DNA from: Pseudogymnoascus destructans
Lineage: Eukaryota; Ascomycota; Leotiomycetes; Thelebolales; Thelebolaceae
DNA length: 64,000 nt
Reading direction: 5' to 3'
Assembly: GCF_001641265.1 (NCBI RefSeq)
Contig: NW_020167530.1
Location: 930,001-994,000, forward strand
A program made the position numbers and the translations under genes. The notes under the pieces were generated by a model. That model was not told the origin of the DNA. It saw nothing but the letters and a program-made list of their open reading frames with translations, and did no database searches. Shown piece by piece: positions 12,113-22,182 of the stretch (positions are counted from its first letter, which is position 1; each line of letters opens with the position of its first letter).

Positions 12113-14608
12113 GCGTGCTAAAAGGTCCGAAGGGGAGGCAAGCGAGCGGAAAGCTAGTCTCGAATAAGGAATAGGGGAGTACGTACTACGCGTTAGCGAG
12201 ATTTGAAGCGACCCACAGCCAGAGAACCACAGCACCCATCAGGGCGGCGTTTTCAGGTCCTGCGACACGCTGATTGGCTGGTCGGGGGTATGCACCACTC
12301 GCGATGGGAGGAGCATCGGGAAAGCAATCGAAGCAATCACCCCCCTTGAAATCCAATATGTATGTACTCGTAAGATACGGTAAGTTACTATATATCCCCC
12401 CCTATCTGGCGTTATTACGCGTCCAAGATATCTGTCTCACCCCAAAACCACCACCGTGACCCGTGTTTCCCACCCCCCACCATCCCTTTGCCGAGGTGAG
12501 ACAACAACACCAGCGCCGAACAGTAAAACAGGATTGCAGACTCACGAGGATACAGGTCAGGGGGAACGCTAGGATAAACTCAAGATGAATTGCCAAGGCT
12601 CGCTTAAACGGCACCTACCACCCACAACCCCTCCCCTCCCCTCACCAAGCAGCATGAAAATATAAAATTCCGAGTCTACACCTAGGCAATGCTTCAGTCT
12701 AACAACAACAGAAATTGCGGGATGTATGTATGTTCCTCGGGCACCACGACAAGTCTGTCAAACATGCGGAGTCTGGGGAGTTCGGACGGGCGCCGAGATG
12801 GGAAGGGTAAGGATATGAAGGTGTTGGTACGGAGGGTGGTGGTGGAGAGAATTTTGAACGGTGAGAAGTGGAAGAGGTGAGAGGGAGCATGACGACGAGA
12901 AGAAGGCGTAACGAGAGCATCATCGCGGGTCTAAATACACCATATCGAGAACCTGATGAAGGCGTGAGAGCCTTGCATGGTCGCGGGGTTGAAAAATCTA
13001 GCCGCCGAGTCTATGAATGCTTTGCCGCCGATCTCTGTAAGTCTTATCATATGAAAAGGTGTATTCTCACGCCACCCTTATCGAGACAGATATCCCATGG
13101 GGCGAACATGCCAGGGTGGAGTAGTGAGTGAATGAAAACGAAGGAACAACTTCTAATTCTATCGTCCATCATATTCCCTTTCCCCCCTCTCCCCTCTTCC
13201 CCCCTCTCCCCTCTTCCCCCCTCTCCTCTCCCCTCTTCCCCCCTCTCCACTCTTCCCACTTTTCCCCAAGACAAAATATGTAAGTAAACCTTGATTCCAG
13301 GCTCACCAGCTGTTCTGAGCTCCCCCTCCCCTTCCCCTCGCTGAGCAGCACGAAATATGAAACCCCTTCTTCAATCCAACAATAATACAAACTGTGCGAT
13401 TCAGGTCCCTTGGGCACGAATGTCAAGCATCTGCTGTAGTTTGCCCCTCGGCTCCTTGCTGCTCAAGGCTAGCAATATTGTATGTGTTGGTATACCGGCG
13501 TCCTTGATGGCATTGGGATCTAGTAATCCAGGCTCAGCATTGTCGTTGAGATTTGGTGCTGTCTCGCCACCAGCACGCGACAGTCTCAACGGCAACAGAA
13601 GGTGACAAACTCGAAGAGCTCGCAGAGACTCGGTTGTTTGAGACGCTTGGCCCCCGTTAGGCGAAAGAGTAAATCGTGTTTCTACACCCCGAGAAGGCTC
13701 ACTCACTCGTTCATATGCAAAGGTGCGTCACCGTGTGGACGCGGTGAGAATGGGGAGGTGAGAGCAGTGCGACGGCATGAACTGGTATCGTAACAAGAAA
13801 GGGTGGTGAGAACATCACCGCGACGCAAGAAACCCAACCCACCTTTCTACACCCCGAAGTACCCCCCTCCCTCCCTCACTCACCCACTCATTCATTCATA
13901 TGCAAAAATGCACTCTCGCCACATGTAGGGTGGCCAAATTCACAACTGATGGAAATAAAGATCAATTTCTCGTTCTATCATCTATCATATATCCACCTCT
14001 TCCCTCTTCCCGGTCTCCCCAAGACACCACACAGCCCTGCCCGGCCCCTTTCGGCACGGCACGGCACGGAGCGGAGCGAAAGTCCTGATCTGTTCCCCTC
14101 CCCCTATTCAACTTTAGCCCTCTATCTCTCCTATCTCCTCATCCACCCCTCGTTTGCACCGCTCATTCGCAGAAAGGAGCATTAAACAGAAATCAGACAT
14201 CTTGTGTTTCTCTCGCTGTCCAAAAAAAGTTTGCACAGAAAAGAAACTGACAAGCAGAAGACCAAAAGAAACAATCCAAATCTCAGGGACAAACAAGCAA
14301 AAAAACGATTTAGAAGAAGGCAAAAAAATACCAGTCGAAAAATCAGAAAGATTCTTTAGCAGTTTCTGTAATTAAGCGATATGCTCCCATAAACTCCCGA
14401 AATCTTTCTTTTCATCATCAGCCGTCTTGTCTGTATAACAAAAAAAAAACTGCGAAAATAAGCCCCATATAAAAAGCTCAGATCCCGTCTTCATCATCAC
14501 TGCGTGCGTCCCCTCCTCCCTCTTCCTTTCTTCTCTTCGCCTTCATTCTCCACCTCGCACACACATTATTCAACCTCCCCTCACCACCCCCAATTCGCCT
14601 TAGCAACC
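12113..14608. repeat. Intergenic block of diverged 0.5-0.7-kb repeats and polypyrimidine runs
   Basis: No convincing gene. The same sequence theme recurs about three times. CTTCARTCYAACAAYAA is at about 12690 and 13370. A 'CATATGAAAAGGTGTATTCTC'-like phrase is near 13050, 13715 and 13898. A 'TTCTATCRTCYATCATAT' phrase precedes a pyrimidine run near 13158 and 13973. A CCCCTCTTCC tandem run covers 13180-13266. The copies are too diverged for recent transposition and no terminal repeats were found. The AT-rich CAAAAA-type stretch at 14220-14470 is probably the 3' flank of the desaturase gene. Confidence 0.5.
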
Positions 14609-16117
14609 TTAAGCCTTAGCAACCTTCGCCGGCGGCACCCCCAACCCATTCCTATTCCTAAAAAACAGCACCCCCTCCGCCTCCCCCCCCTTCCCAAGCG
14701 TCTCCTGATTCGGCTCAACCCACTGACACCACCTCGCGCTCTTCCAAATGCTCTTCAAGAACCCCAAGCTCCCACCCTCCACATCCGCGCGGTAGTGTCG
14801 GCCCATAACAGGCTTGATGGCTTCAGAGGCCAGGTCGGCGTTGTAGAAGGGGATGGTGCAGACGTAGTGGTGCAGGACGTGGGTCTCGATGATGCCGTGG
14901 AAGAGGTGGCGCCCGATGAAGCCGAAGTCGCGGTCGATGGTGGCGGCGGCGCCGCGGACGTAGTTCCAGGAGCTGGGTTGGTAGTGGGGGAGGGAGGGGT
15001 CGGTGTGTTGGAGGTAGGTGATGGCAACTGGACGAGAATGTTAGTTTTTAATTGGTATTTTGGGAGGGTTCGTTCATGGGGAAGACATACCAAGCCAGTG
15101 GTTAACCCAGAGATACGGGATGAAGTACCAAACAAACATATTCGCCGCTCCAAACGTCTTCGACACCCAGGCAAGAGCAGCGATGGTGAGTCCAACACCA
15201 ATATCGCTCAGGGCAATGAGTTTCGCGTCCTTAGCCTCGTAGAGCGGGCTAGCGGGGTTGAAATGGTTGACTCCAGTCGTATACCCATTCTTCTTCCCCT
15301 TCCCGCGTCCCTCCTTCTGGTTCTCGTGGTGATCGTGTCCAGTAACGTTAGCAAAGAGGTACAACCACCACCCCGCCAACTGCTGCCCAACCAAGTGCAA
15401 CAGAGTGGCGATGGGAGTCTCCTCAGTCAACTCATCAAGCTCATGCACAAACTTCGCAATGCGGTTCGCGTACACCTCACGCGACTTGGGGACGAACACC
15501 ATGTCCTTCTCCATGTTCCCGGTAGCCTTGTGGTGCTTCCCGTGCGAGATCTTCCAGGAGAAATAGGGGACCAGGAGTGCAGAGTGGCAGAACCACCCTA
15601 CGGTATCATTAACGACCTTCGAAGGCGAGAAAGCCTGGTGTCCGCATTCGTGGGCCAGCACCCACAGTCCCGTCCCGAAGAGACCTTGGATCGCAGTGTA
15701 GACCGCCCAGAGCGCAGCACGGGCAGGGGTAAATGGGACGTTGTCAGGCGTCACAAAAGTGTGGAAGAGGTAGAATGTCGTGGCGAGACAGGCGATGTCG
15801 CGGGCGACGTAGTATAATCCCAGGGCGGTATTGCGCTTAAAGCACTCCTTGGGAATCGCGCGGATGATATCGCCCATCGCGTAGTTGGGGAGCTGGAACT
15901 CGTTGCCGTAGGTGTCGATCAGCTTTGTTGAGGACTTGGCGGCGACATCGTTGTCGACGGACGACATGGAGGAGAGGGAGGAGGAGGAGGGGGAGGCGCG
16001 CGGGCTGTCGGTGGGAGACACGTCCGCGGTGGAGGGGGAGGAGTCGGCTGCTGCTGCGGCGGCGGCGGCGGTGCGGCGGAGGCCGTCGCGGCGGGGGATG
16101 GCTGTTGAGGAGGCCAT
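14609..16117 (-). CDS. Delta-12 (omega-6) fatty-acid desaturase
   Basis: Two exons, 16117-15091 and 15027-14609, flank a 63-bp intron (GTATGT...CCAG), giving 481 residues. The three histidine boxes that ligand the di-iron centre are complete: HECGHQ at 156-161, HGKHH at 192-196 and HVLHH at 392-396. Paired hydrophobic membrane segments lie between them. The context HGKHHKATGNMEKDMVFVP and the box-3 context match fungal delta-12 enzymes, which convert oleate to linoleate on ER phospholipids. A related omega-3 desaturase is the main alternative and is less likely. The N-terminal 60 residues hold an Ala run and a Ser/Pro/Asp-rich stretch, typical for fungal members. The last 60 codons change abruptly to G-rich codons. 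The gene is transcribed away from the transposon remnant at 16.9 kb. Confidence 0.95.
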
Positions 16118-16869
16118 GGTGAGGGAGTATGTGTGAGTCTCGGGGTGGCTTGAAAAGGCTGGAGAGGAGGTGAAGGGGCTTGCGGGTGATGTTTTTATAA
16201 GTCGGGTGCTCCCTGCGGGTCGGAGGGCGTGGAGGCGTTTGTTGGGGAAATTTTGGTCCGATTCTCGTCTGGTCTTCTGGGTCCGAGGCTTCTAACTCAG
16301 GAACCCGGGGCTGTGGATTGGCTAGCGGGAGTCGTTAGCGGTAGATCTAATCGAATGGCCAATCTCGAGATTGAATCAATTGACTCGCCAGGGGCAAAGC
16401 AGGTTCGAACTTACAATTTCACCCAGAAAACTGTTCACAGACGGTGAAGAAGAAGAAGGAGAGGTTCTGTGACAGGGGGGAGATGGGGTTGAAGGTGCGT
16501 TCTTCAAAATGAGAAAAAGCTCAGGCGGGTGTTTGGGTGTGGGGGAGATTTATTGGCTGATGTGTGTACCACCATACCCCCCTCCCTTTTTGGCTTGGCA
16601 CAACCTTGCAGTTACAGTTTCTGGAAGTAGAGTTACTCGACTCGTAGCACGCTATCTTTTCTCTACACTTATCCATCCCACGCTATTTCCACCACGCAAC
16701 GAACAAGAAAAAGTCGTCTGTTCACCGCTACTCCGTAACAAAACATTTTCCATAGATGTAGATAGTAATTTATATTGTAAACCTATACAATTCATTTAAT
16801 GGAGGGGACTCCTATATCAAATGCCCGTGAGTGGCTTGTAGGCTACGGATGAGCCTTAAACGGCGTGCT
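16118..16869. promoter_or_regulatory. Upstream region of the desaturase gene
   Basis: About 0.7 kb upstream of the desaturase ATG, without a credible gene. It is pyrimidine-rich on the desaturase strand next to the start codon and becomes AT-rich near 16740-16800 where the transposon remnant begins. No specific factor site is claimed. Confidence 0.35.
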
Positions 16870-17880
16870 CGGGACCTACCACCTAAGGGTGGTAGGAATA
16901 AGGTGCTCTCTACTACACAGTTAGAAGCCCTTAAGAAATGGATCCTTAAGCAGTATTACCTAGGCTTAGAGCTACTAGAAATATGATATTTTCTCTAGTC
17001 TGCCAGCTCTAGAGCCTACACCTACAGCCTCCGCCATCACCAAGCTGGCTTACTAAATATATTAAGAATGGGCTTCAAGACTACCACTTTATTACTATGA
17101 AGCCTATTGCTATAGCGTACGAAAGCTCAAGATGAGCTTACTATTACACGTTGGTTTAAAGAGTACCTTGAGTTTGTACTTGAACGCCATGTAGAGCCAG
17201 AGTCAATTTGGAATATGGATGAAGCAGGCTTTAGGATTGGAATTCTAGGAGGTGCGAGAGTTATGGTACCACAAATAGCAAAGGAGCTCTATACTCCAAG
17301 TCCTGAAAACCAGACGCCTATACTATCCTACTGTAGAGGCTGTGTCTGCAGTAGGAAAAGTCATACCACTAGTACTTGTCATTCCGGGCAAAATACATAT
17401 GGATTCGTGGTACCACGGAGCTAGTACTACTCTCTGACTCGGGATTTTTACACAGCCAGCTTGCTCTTTGGTAGCTAGAGCACTTTGCACAGCATACAGC
17501 CTCTTAGAATGGTAGCCTAAGGGTCTATTACTCGACTCTCATGTGAGCCATACAAGCCATGACTTCATCATTGGAGCAGAAGAACACAACATCATTATAT
17601 ACACCTTTCCCAGCCATCTCACACATATTTTACAGCCATTGGACGTGGGAGTGCTCCAGCCTTATAAGCACTGGCATAGAGTAGCTGTGCTCGCAGCCAT
17701 ACGAGACATGGACATTACCTACGACCTACAATCCTTCATGGGAGATCTCACCCAAATCCAGAAGCAGACTTTCAAGGAGTCTACAATAGTCTCAGCTTTC
17801 CAGAAAGCTGGAATCTGGCTAATAAGCTGCCTAACGACGATCTAGTACACAAGTGCATATCATCAGCTTCGAACTTGACG
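16870..17880 (+). pseudogene. Decayed pogo-like (Tc1/mariner superfamily) transposase
   Basis: Fragments in shifting frames line up with the order of a pogo-type transposase. A helix-turn-helix-like piece (LEALKKWILKQYYLGLELL) is at about 16920. A TRWFKEYLEFV segment and WNMDEAGFRIG, carrying the first catalytic Asp context, are near 17140-17235. LLDSHVSHTSHDFI and FPSHLTHILQPLDVGVLQPYKHWHR lie at 17530-17680, the DDE_1 region. Several stops and frame changes show that it is dead. No clear terminal inverted repeats were found. Confidence 0.8.
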
Positions 17881-18396
17881 GCCCCTCCTGCACGCCATTC
17901 TAGGTACATAAACTCGGTGTCTACCCATTTTTGATTTGCCCAGTTGCAAAGGGCTGAGTGAGGGTGGCGAAACTGGGGCTGGAAGAGGAGAGGAATGGCT
18001 CACAGGACCAGCTGAGAAGTAACACCAGCCTATCTCCTTCCTAACTCTCTCCCACCGAGACCACCTTACTTCTCAACTTTCGAGACTTCCTCGTCCACGA
18101 ACCCATCCGCTTCGGGCTGGGATCTCAGCACATGGCATGCATGAATCGCTCGCATGAACAGCAAGGCTGGGTCGAAGAGAGCTGACGCGTCACACCGACG
18201 AATAAAAGAACCGTCTGCAATAATACAAGTGCAGACAAAGTGGCACACATCCCTTCAGATACTGTATATGGAGTATACATCCGATACTTTCACATAGAGT
18301 ACTCGCCGTACTAACCACGCGGCAGCCTGATTCGCGGATCGAAGACGGAATTGTGTGGCCCGTTTTTGATTGACATGTGCAACAGGAGCTATGCAT

Positions 18397-18476
18397 CACT
18401 AACTACTAGCACTACTAACACTACTAACACTACTAGCACTACTAGCACTACTAACACTACTAACACTACTAGCACT
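18397..18476. repeat. 9-bp tandem repeat ACTACTAAC/ACTACTAGC
   Basis: Roughly eight copies of ACTACTARC occur in an alternating pattern of AAC and AGC variants. It is a simple minisatellite. Confidence 0.9.
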
Positions 18477-18567
18477 ATGCTAACAACTGACCCGATCTAC
18501 TCTCCATTGCACCTGCCGTATCACTCTCGTGATATGAAAGAGTGATCAAAAACCCACCTCGGTTCAT

Positions 18568-18623
18568 TCCCCCAACCCCCAACCCCAACCCCCAACCCCC
18601 AACCCCCAACCCCCAACCCCCAC
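18568..18623. repeat. CCCCCAA microsatellite
   Basis: About eight tandem copies of CCCCCAA, with one CCCCAA variant. It is interstitial and G-rich on the minus strand, so it could form G-quadruplex structure. Confidence 0.9.
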
Positions 18624-19358
18624 CACTCACCACCAGACTCACCAAGAGGGCGCTGGTCCACTAGCGTCCCCAACCTTAAAATTGTTGAGGACCGATGCAA
18701 TTGGAGGCTGGCGGGTACAAGGGGGCATAAAAGTGGGAAAGAGGTCTAAGCGAGGGAGGGGAGTTTCACGTGCGGATGGGACCGAGATGGTTGTTAGGGA
18801 GGGAAGGTCAGGTGACTGGGGTGATGGGAGCCAATGGGATGGTAGGTTGGGGGTGGTCGCACGTGATTACAATATTTTGGATCATGTGATTAGGTTGATG
18901 AGAGCCAATTAACATGCAAGGAATCATTCGCCATCCACTACCAAAAAAAACCAGCATTTTAGTGCCGGAGCACGGCAAAACCCCTCTTCGGCACAACGGC
19001 CACTGTCCACGCTACCCCACACAAAACCACTCCAATCCCGGACTCAAGCCGATGTGAGCATTTCGCCCTTTTCGCCCTTTTCGCCCTCTAGAACGGGCTG
19101 CGTGCCGCGGAGATGTTATATCCACGGTTTCTGTCAGGCTGAGTGAGCACCGAGGGCCATACTTACTTACGGTAGGTCACTCTGTCTATTTCTGTCTGTT
19201 CCAAGACAACTACTGGGGTTGTTATATTCAGACATACCCGTCCGTTCTTTTCTTCCTTGGGTCTTCTATTCCGCGTTCCTTTTCTTTCTTTTTATACAAA
19301 CCCGTCACCCGTCGCGATTGAGAAATACTAGGCCGCAGATGTCATCAGAGCCCTCACC

Positions 19359-20351
19359 ATGCTCCCCTCGAGCATGTCGCCCCCACCGTCCACGGCCTCA
19401 GCCGCTAGCCCAACGGCCTCAAAAACCACTCTCCAACCCCCCCCACCCACACCCTCGCTCTCACCATCACCATCACCAGCACCCACACCCGCACCCCTCC
19501 CACGTAGACCCTTCGACATAGACCACCACCTGAACCCCTTCATCCCCCCCCCTCGCCTACACCTCCTCCCCGGCCCCCTCGCCCACCTCCTCGGCCACCG
19601 CCCGCACCCGCATCCCCTCCCCCCAACGCTCCTCACAACGCTCCTCGCCCTCCTAGGGACCTTCACCGGCCTCGCCCTCGCCACTTTACTCTTCCACCAC
19701 CTTCCCTCCCTCTCCCCGGCGACAGACACAAACCCACTCATCATCGCCTCCCTCGGCGCCACAGCCATTTTGCTGTACTCCACGCCCGCCTCCCCGTTAG
19801 CTCAACCGCGGCCGTTGTTGCTAGGGCAAACGATATCAGCTACAGTCGGTATCCTAATCGCGCTCGCCTTCCGCTCTCTCGGGCCGGAGGAGTTTGAGAG
19901 GTTGAGATGGCTAGCCGGTGCCCTGGCTGTGGCGGTTGCGGCGGCGGTGATGGCCATTACGAAGACGGTGCACCCCCCGGCTGGCGCGACGGCGTTGTTG
20001 GCGGTTACCTCAGACGAGATTGTGGAGCTGGGATGGGGGTTGTTGGCACTGATTGAGGTGGGGTGTGCGGCGATGTTGGTTGTGGCGCTTGTGTGGGGGA
20101 ATGTGCACGGGGGGAGGAGGTATCCGGTGTTTTGGTGGACGGAGATGGAGTTGGGGAAGGGAGGGGTGGAGGAGGCGGGGTTGGAGGTGGAAAAGGAGAT
20201 GGAAGAGGGGAGGGGGGAGAGGGTGGTTGTGTTGCCGCAGGGGTTTGTGTTGAGTGAGGGGGAGAGGGAGGTGCTGGAACGGATTGCGGAGAGGGTTGCT
20301 GCTGCCGCCGCGGCGAAGGGGGGGGCGCCGGAGGTGAAGGTGGTGTCGTGA
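19359..20351 (+). CDS. HPP-family integral membrane protein
   Basis: An intronless 330-codon gene. After a 50-residue Ser/Pro-rich N-terminus the family opening FDIDHHLNPFIP appears. Four hydrophobic segments follow, including IIASLGATAILLY...SPLAQPRPLLLGQ and the signature TKTVHPPAGATALLA, which carries the His-Pro-Pro motif that names the family. HPP proteins are membrane proteins implicated in nitrite or anion transport in some organisms. The substrate here is unknown. The C-terminal 90 residues are charged (EEAGLEVEKEMEEGRGE) and probably cytosolic. A second Met at codon 6 could also serve as start. Sequence composition flips from C-rich to G-rich near 19900. The gene runs tail-to-tail with SHR3. 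Confidence 0.9.
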   Translation: MLPSSMSPPPSTASAASPTASKTTLQPPPPTPSLSPSPSPAPTPAPLPRRPFDIDHHLNPFIPPPRLHLLPGPLAHLLGHRPHPHPLPPTLLTTLLALLGTFTGLALATLLFHHLPSLSPATDTNPLIIASLGATAILLYSTPASPLAQPRPLLLGQTISATVGILIALAFRSLGPEEFERLRWLAGALAVAVAAAVMAITKTVHPPAGATALLAVTSDEIVELGWGLLALIEVGCAAMLVVALVWGNVHGGRRYPVFWWTEMELGKGGVEEAGLEVEKEMEEGRGERVVVLPQGFVLSEGEREVLERIAERVAAAAAAKGGAPEVKVVS

Positions 20352-20986
20352 TGGTAGGGGTTGTGAGAGAACACTTGGATGAGAAACTGACTATAGACGA
20401 GCACGGTCGGAAAGGCCGTGTGTGGTAGACGGACCTACACGGATTGGATAGATCTGAGGAGATTATATACGGCATGCCTAGACCACGAACTAGACAAGAT
20501 GGAGGTTTATACGGCATCGATATACGACAGACCAGACCCGATGAAGGATTTACGTCGCATGGCTAGACGGCAGACATGGCGGAAATATACATGGGCGGGC
20601 AGTATGCCCGGAATGGGGTGCTAGACAGGACGACGATACACGACATTTACAGAGTCGAAACCTTACGAAATTTGAGCATTGAAAGCGGGCAGGGAAAAAT
20701 GGTAGTATATGGACGAGGCGTTTTGGGAATTTTAATTATTGCTTTAACATAGGCATACATACATAATACACGGCACAGAGAAGGAAAAGAGACACCTCGC
20801 TCAAAATTGCAGCGTTGGGCACATGAAGCAGCGCTCAGAGAAGCGGTAATTAGATCAATAAACAAAACATCTATCAAAACCACGCCCATGCCATGCACCA
20901 CCGGACCCCTATCCTCCTCCCCCTTCTCCATACACATACACAAACACAACCCCAGCATCCCACCCTCGTACACTCTCCGCAAACAA
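20352..20986. other. Convergent 3' intergenic region between HPP and SHR3
   Basis: Both neighbours end here. A 20-bp theme with TATACGG and AGAC/GAC words recurs between 20440 and 20600. No gene is visible. Confidence 0.4.
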
Positions 20987-21690
20987 CTACTGCTTCTTCT
21001 TCTGGCCTCCCTTCCCCTTCCCCTCTTTTTTCTCCATCGCCTCAAACTGCGCCCTCTCCTCCCTCTCCCGTCTCTCCGCATACCACTGCCCCGCCTGCAG
21101 CACCAACACACCCACCAACACCAGCGCCAAGATCGTATTACTCGCCGCAAGCACCTTCAAACTATCCTCCCGTCCAATCACCTCCTCCCCATCCGCGACT
21201 TGGACGACTTCATCCCACTCCCCCCTCGTCACCACCCTCAACCCCTTAATAATATTCGTGATGTAAACGATAACCCCGACGACGTATAAGACCAAACTGG
21301 CACCATCGAACAGCAAATTCGCCTCCGACGGCTTGAACAGCTTTAAGAGGAACCCGGCGAATCCGATGGCGATGAGGAAATGCAGGATCCGTGGGATCAA
21401 AGGCGGGGAGGCGTGAAGGAATTGGAGATGGGTTTCGAGGTCGGAGAGGAAGGTGGGGGGGATGGGGGAGGAGGTCCAGAGGAGGGGGTAGTCGTAGGGG
21501 AAGGAGGAGAAGAGCATCCCGAGAAAGAAGGATGTTGCTGTTGAGGGGGAGAAGTTAGCGGGTGGGTTTCGTTTGAGGGGGAGGGGAGGGAGGAGAAGGA
21601 CGTACGCGCAACGATCATGTATGTCGCGAATGACCCCGAGCTAGGCGCCCGATTGGGGTCATCGAACGTTTTGAGGCCGAGGAAACTCAT
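20987..21690 (-). CDS. SHR3: ER packaging chaperone Shr3 (amino-acid permease chaperone)
   Basis: Exons are 21690-21606 and 21537-20987, with a 68-bp intron, giving 211 residues, close to the yeast Shr3 length of 210. The splice creates the conserved TSFFLGMLFSSFPYDYPLLW membrane stretch. Further hydrophobic segments are ILHFLIAIGFAGFLLKLF, GASLVLYVVGVIVYIT and NTILALVLVGVLVLQ, four membrane spans in total. The Lys-rich C-terminus (KGKGGQKKKQ) matches the cytosolic tail of the family. Shr3 binds newly made amino-acid permeases in the ER and helps load them into COPII vesicles. Its N-terminus here (MSFLGLKTFDDPNRAPSSG) is short and lies in exon 1. Confidence rests on topology, length and the SFFLGMLF signature. 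Confidence 0.85.
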
Positions 21691-22044
21691 CGTGCCGTCT
21701 TGCTGGTTGCTCTTGCTATCTTCCTTGCTCTTTCTTATTCAATGCCCAATAATCCCGCAACTGTGTCGTTCCTTTCGAGCCCGTAACTTAAATGCCTCAA
21801 TCAACCAGCGACTCCGTTATTCAATCCGCGCGACAGCAGTTTACTGAAATACGCTGAGATTGAGAATCGGAGATGAGATGTGTCGAGATTGCGAGGGACG
21901 TGAGGTGGACTGGAGCTGATGTTGCTTGCGCGCGTGGCCGCCCGCAACAGAAATGTCGCGAGCGATTGGATGGGGAAGCTACGGCTGGGCTCGGTTCGGG
22001 AACTGATTAGGCAGGCGGGCGGGATGGGTGCGGGCGACGTAACT

Positions 22045-22089
22045 TAATCGTCGGAACCGACCTTACAATAGAGTAGGTTCCGACGATTA
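22045..22089. repeat. Perfect 14-bp inverted repeat (hairpin)
   Basis: TAATCGTCGGAACC at 22045-22058 is exactly complementary to GGTTCCGACGATTA at 22076-22089, separated by a 17-bp loop. It sits upstream of SHR3 and just outside the TIR element that starts at 22183. It could be a tiny transposon footprint or a binding-site pair. Confidence 0.85.
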
Positions 22090-22182
22090 GGGGCGGTGAT
22101 TATTTTTGGGGGGGGGGGTTCAGTATGTACTGTATAGGATTAGGGTTTTGGAGAGGAGTTGATTGGGGAGGGGAGATAATTA

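Larger units (their letters stand above)
17881..19358. other. Intergenic region upstream of the HPP gene
   Basis: No credible gene in about 1.5 kb. It contains the two simple repeats listed separately and three tandem TTTTCGCCC copies at about 19065-19090. The last 150 bp before the ATG are pyrimidine-rich, as expected of a fungal core promoter and leader. Confidence 0.4.

Noticed and set aside
14504..15817. 437-codon + strand frame opposite the desaturase
   Set aside because: The minus strand carries all three histidine boxes and a good intron; this frame has no recognisable domain.
18568..18623. CCCCCAA run as a telomere remnant
   Set aside because: The unit differs from the TTAGGG type expected in filamentous ascomycetes and lies in the middle of genic DNA.
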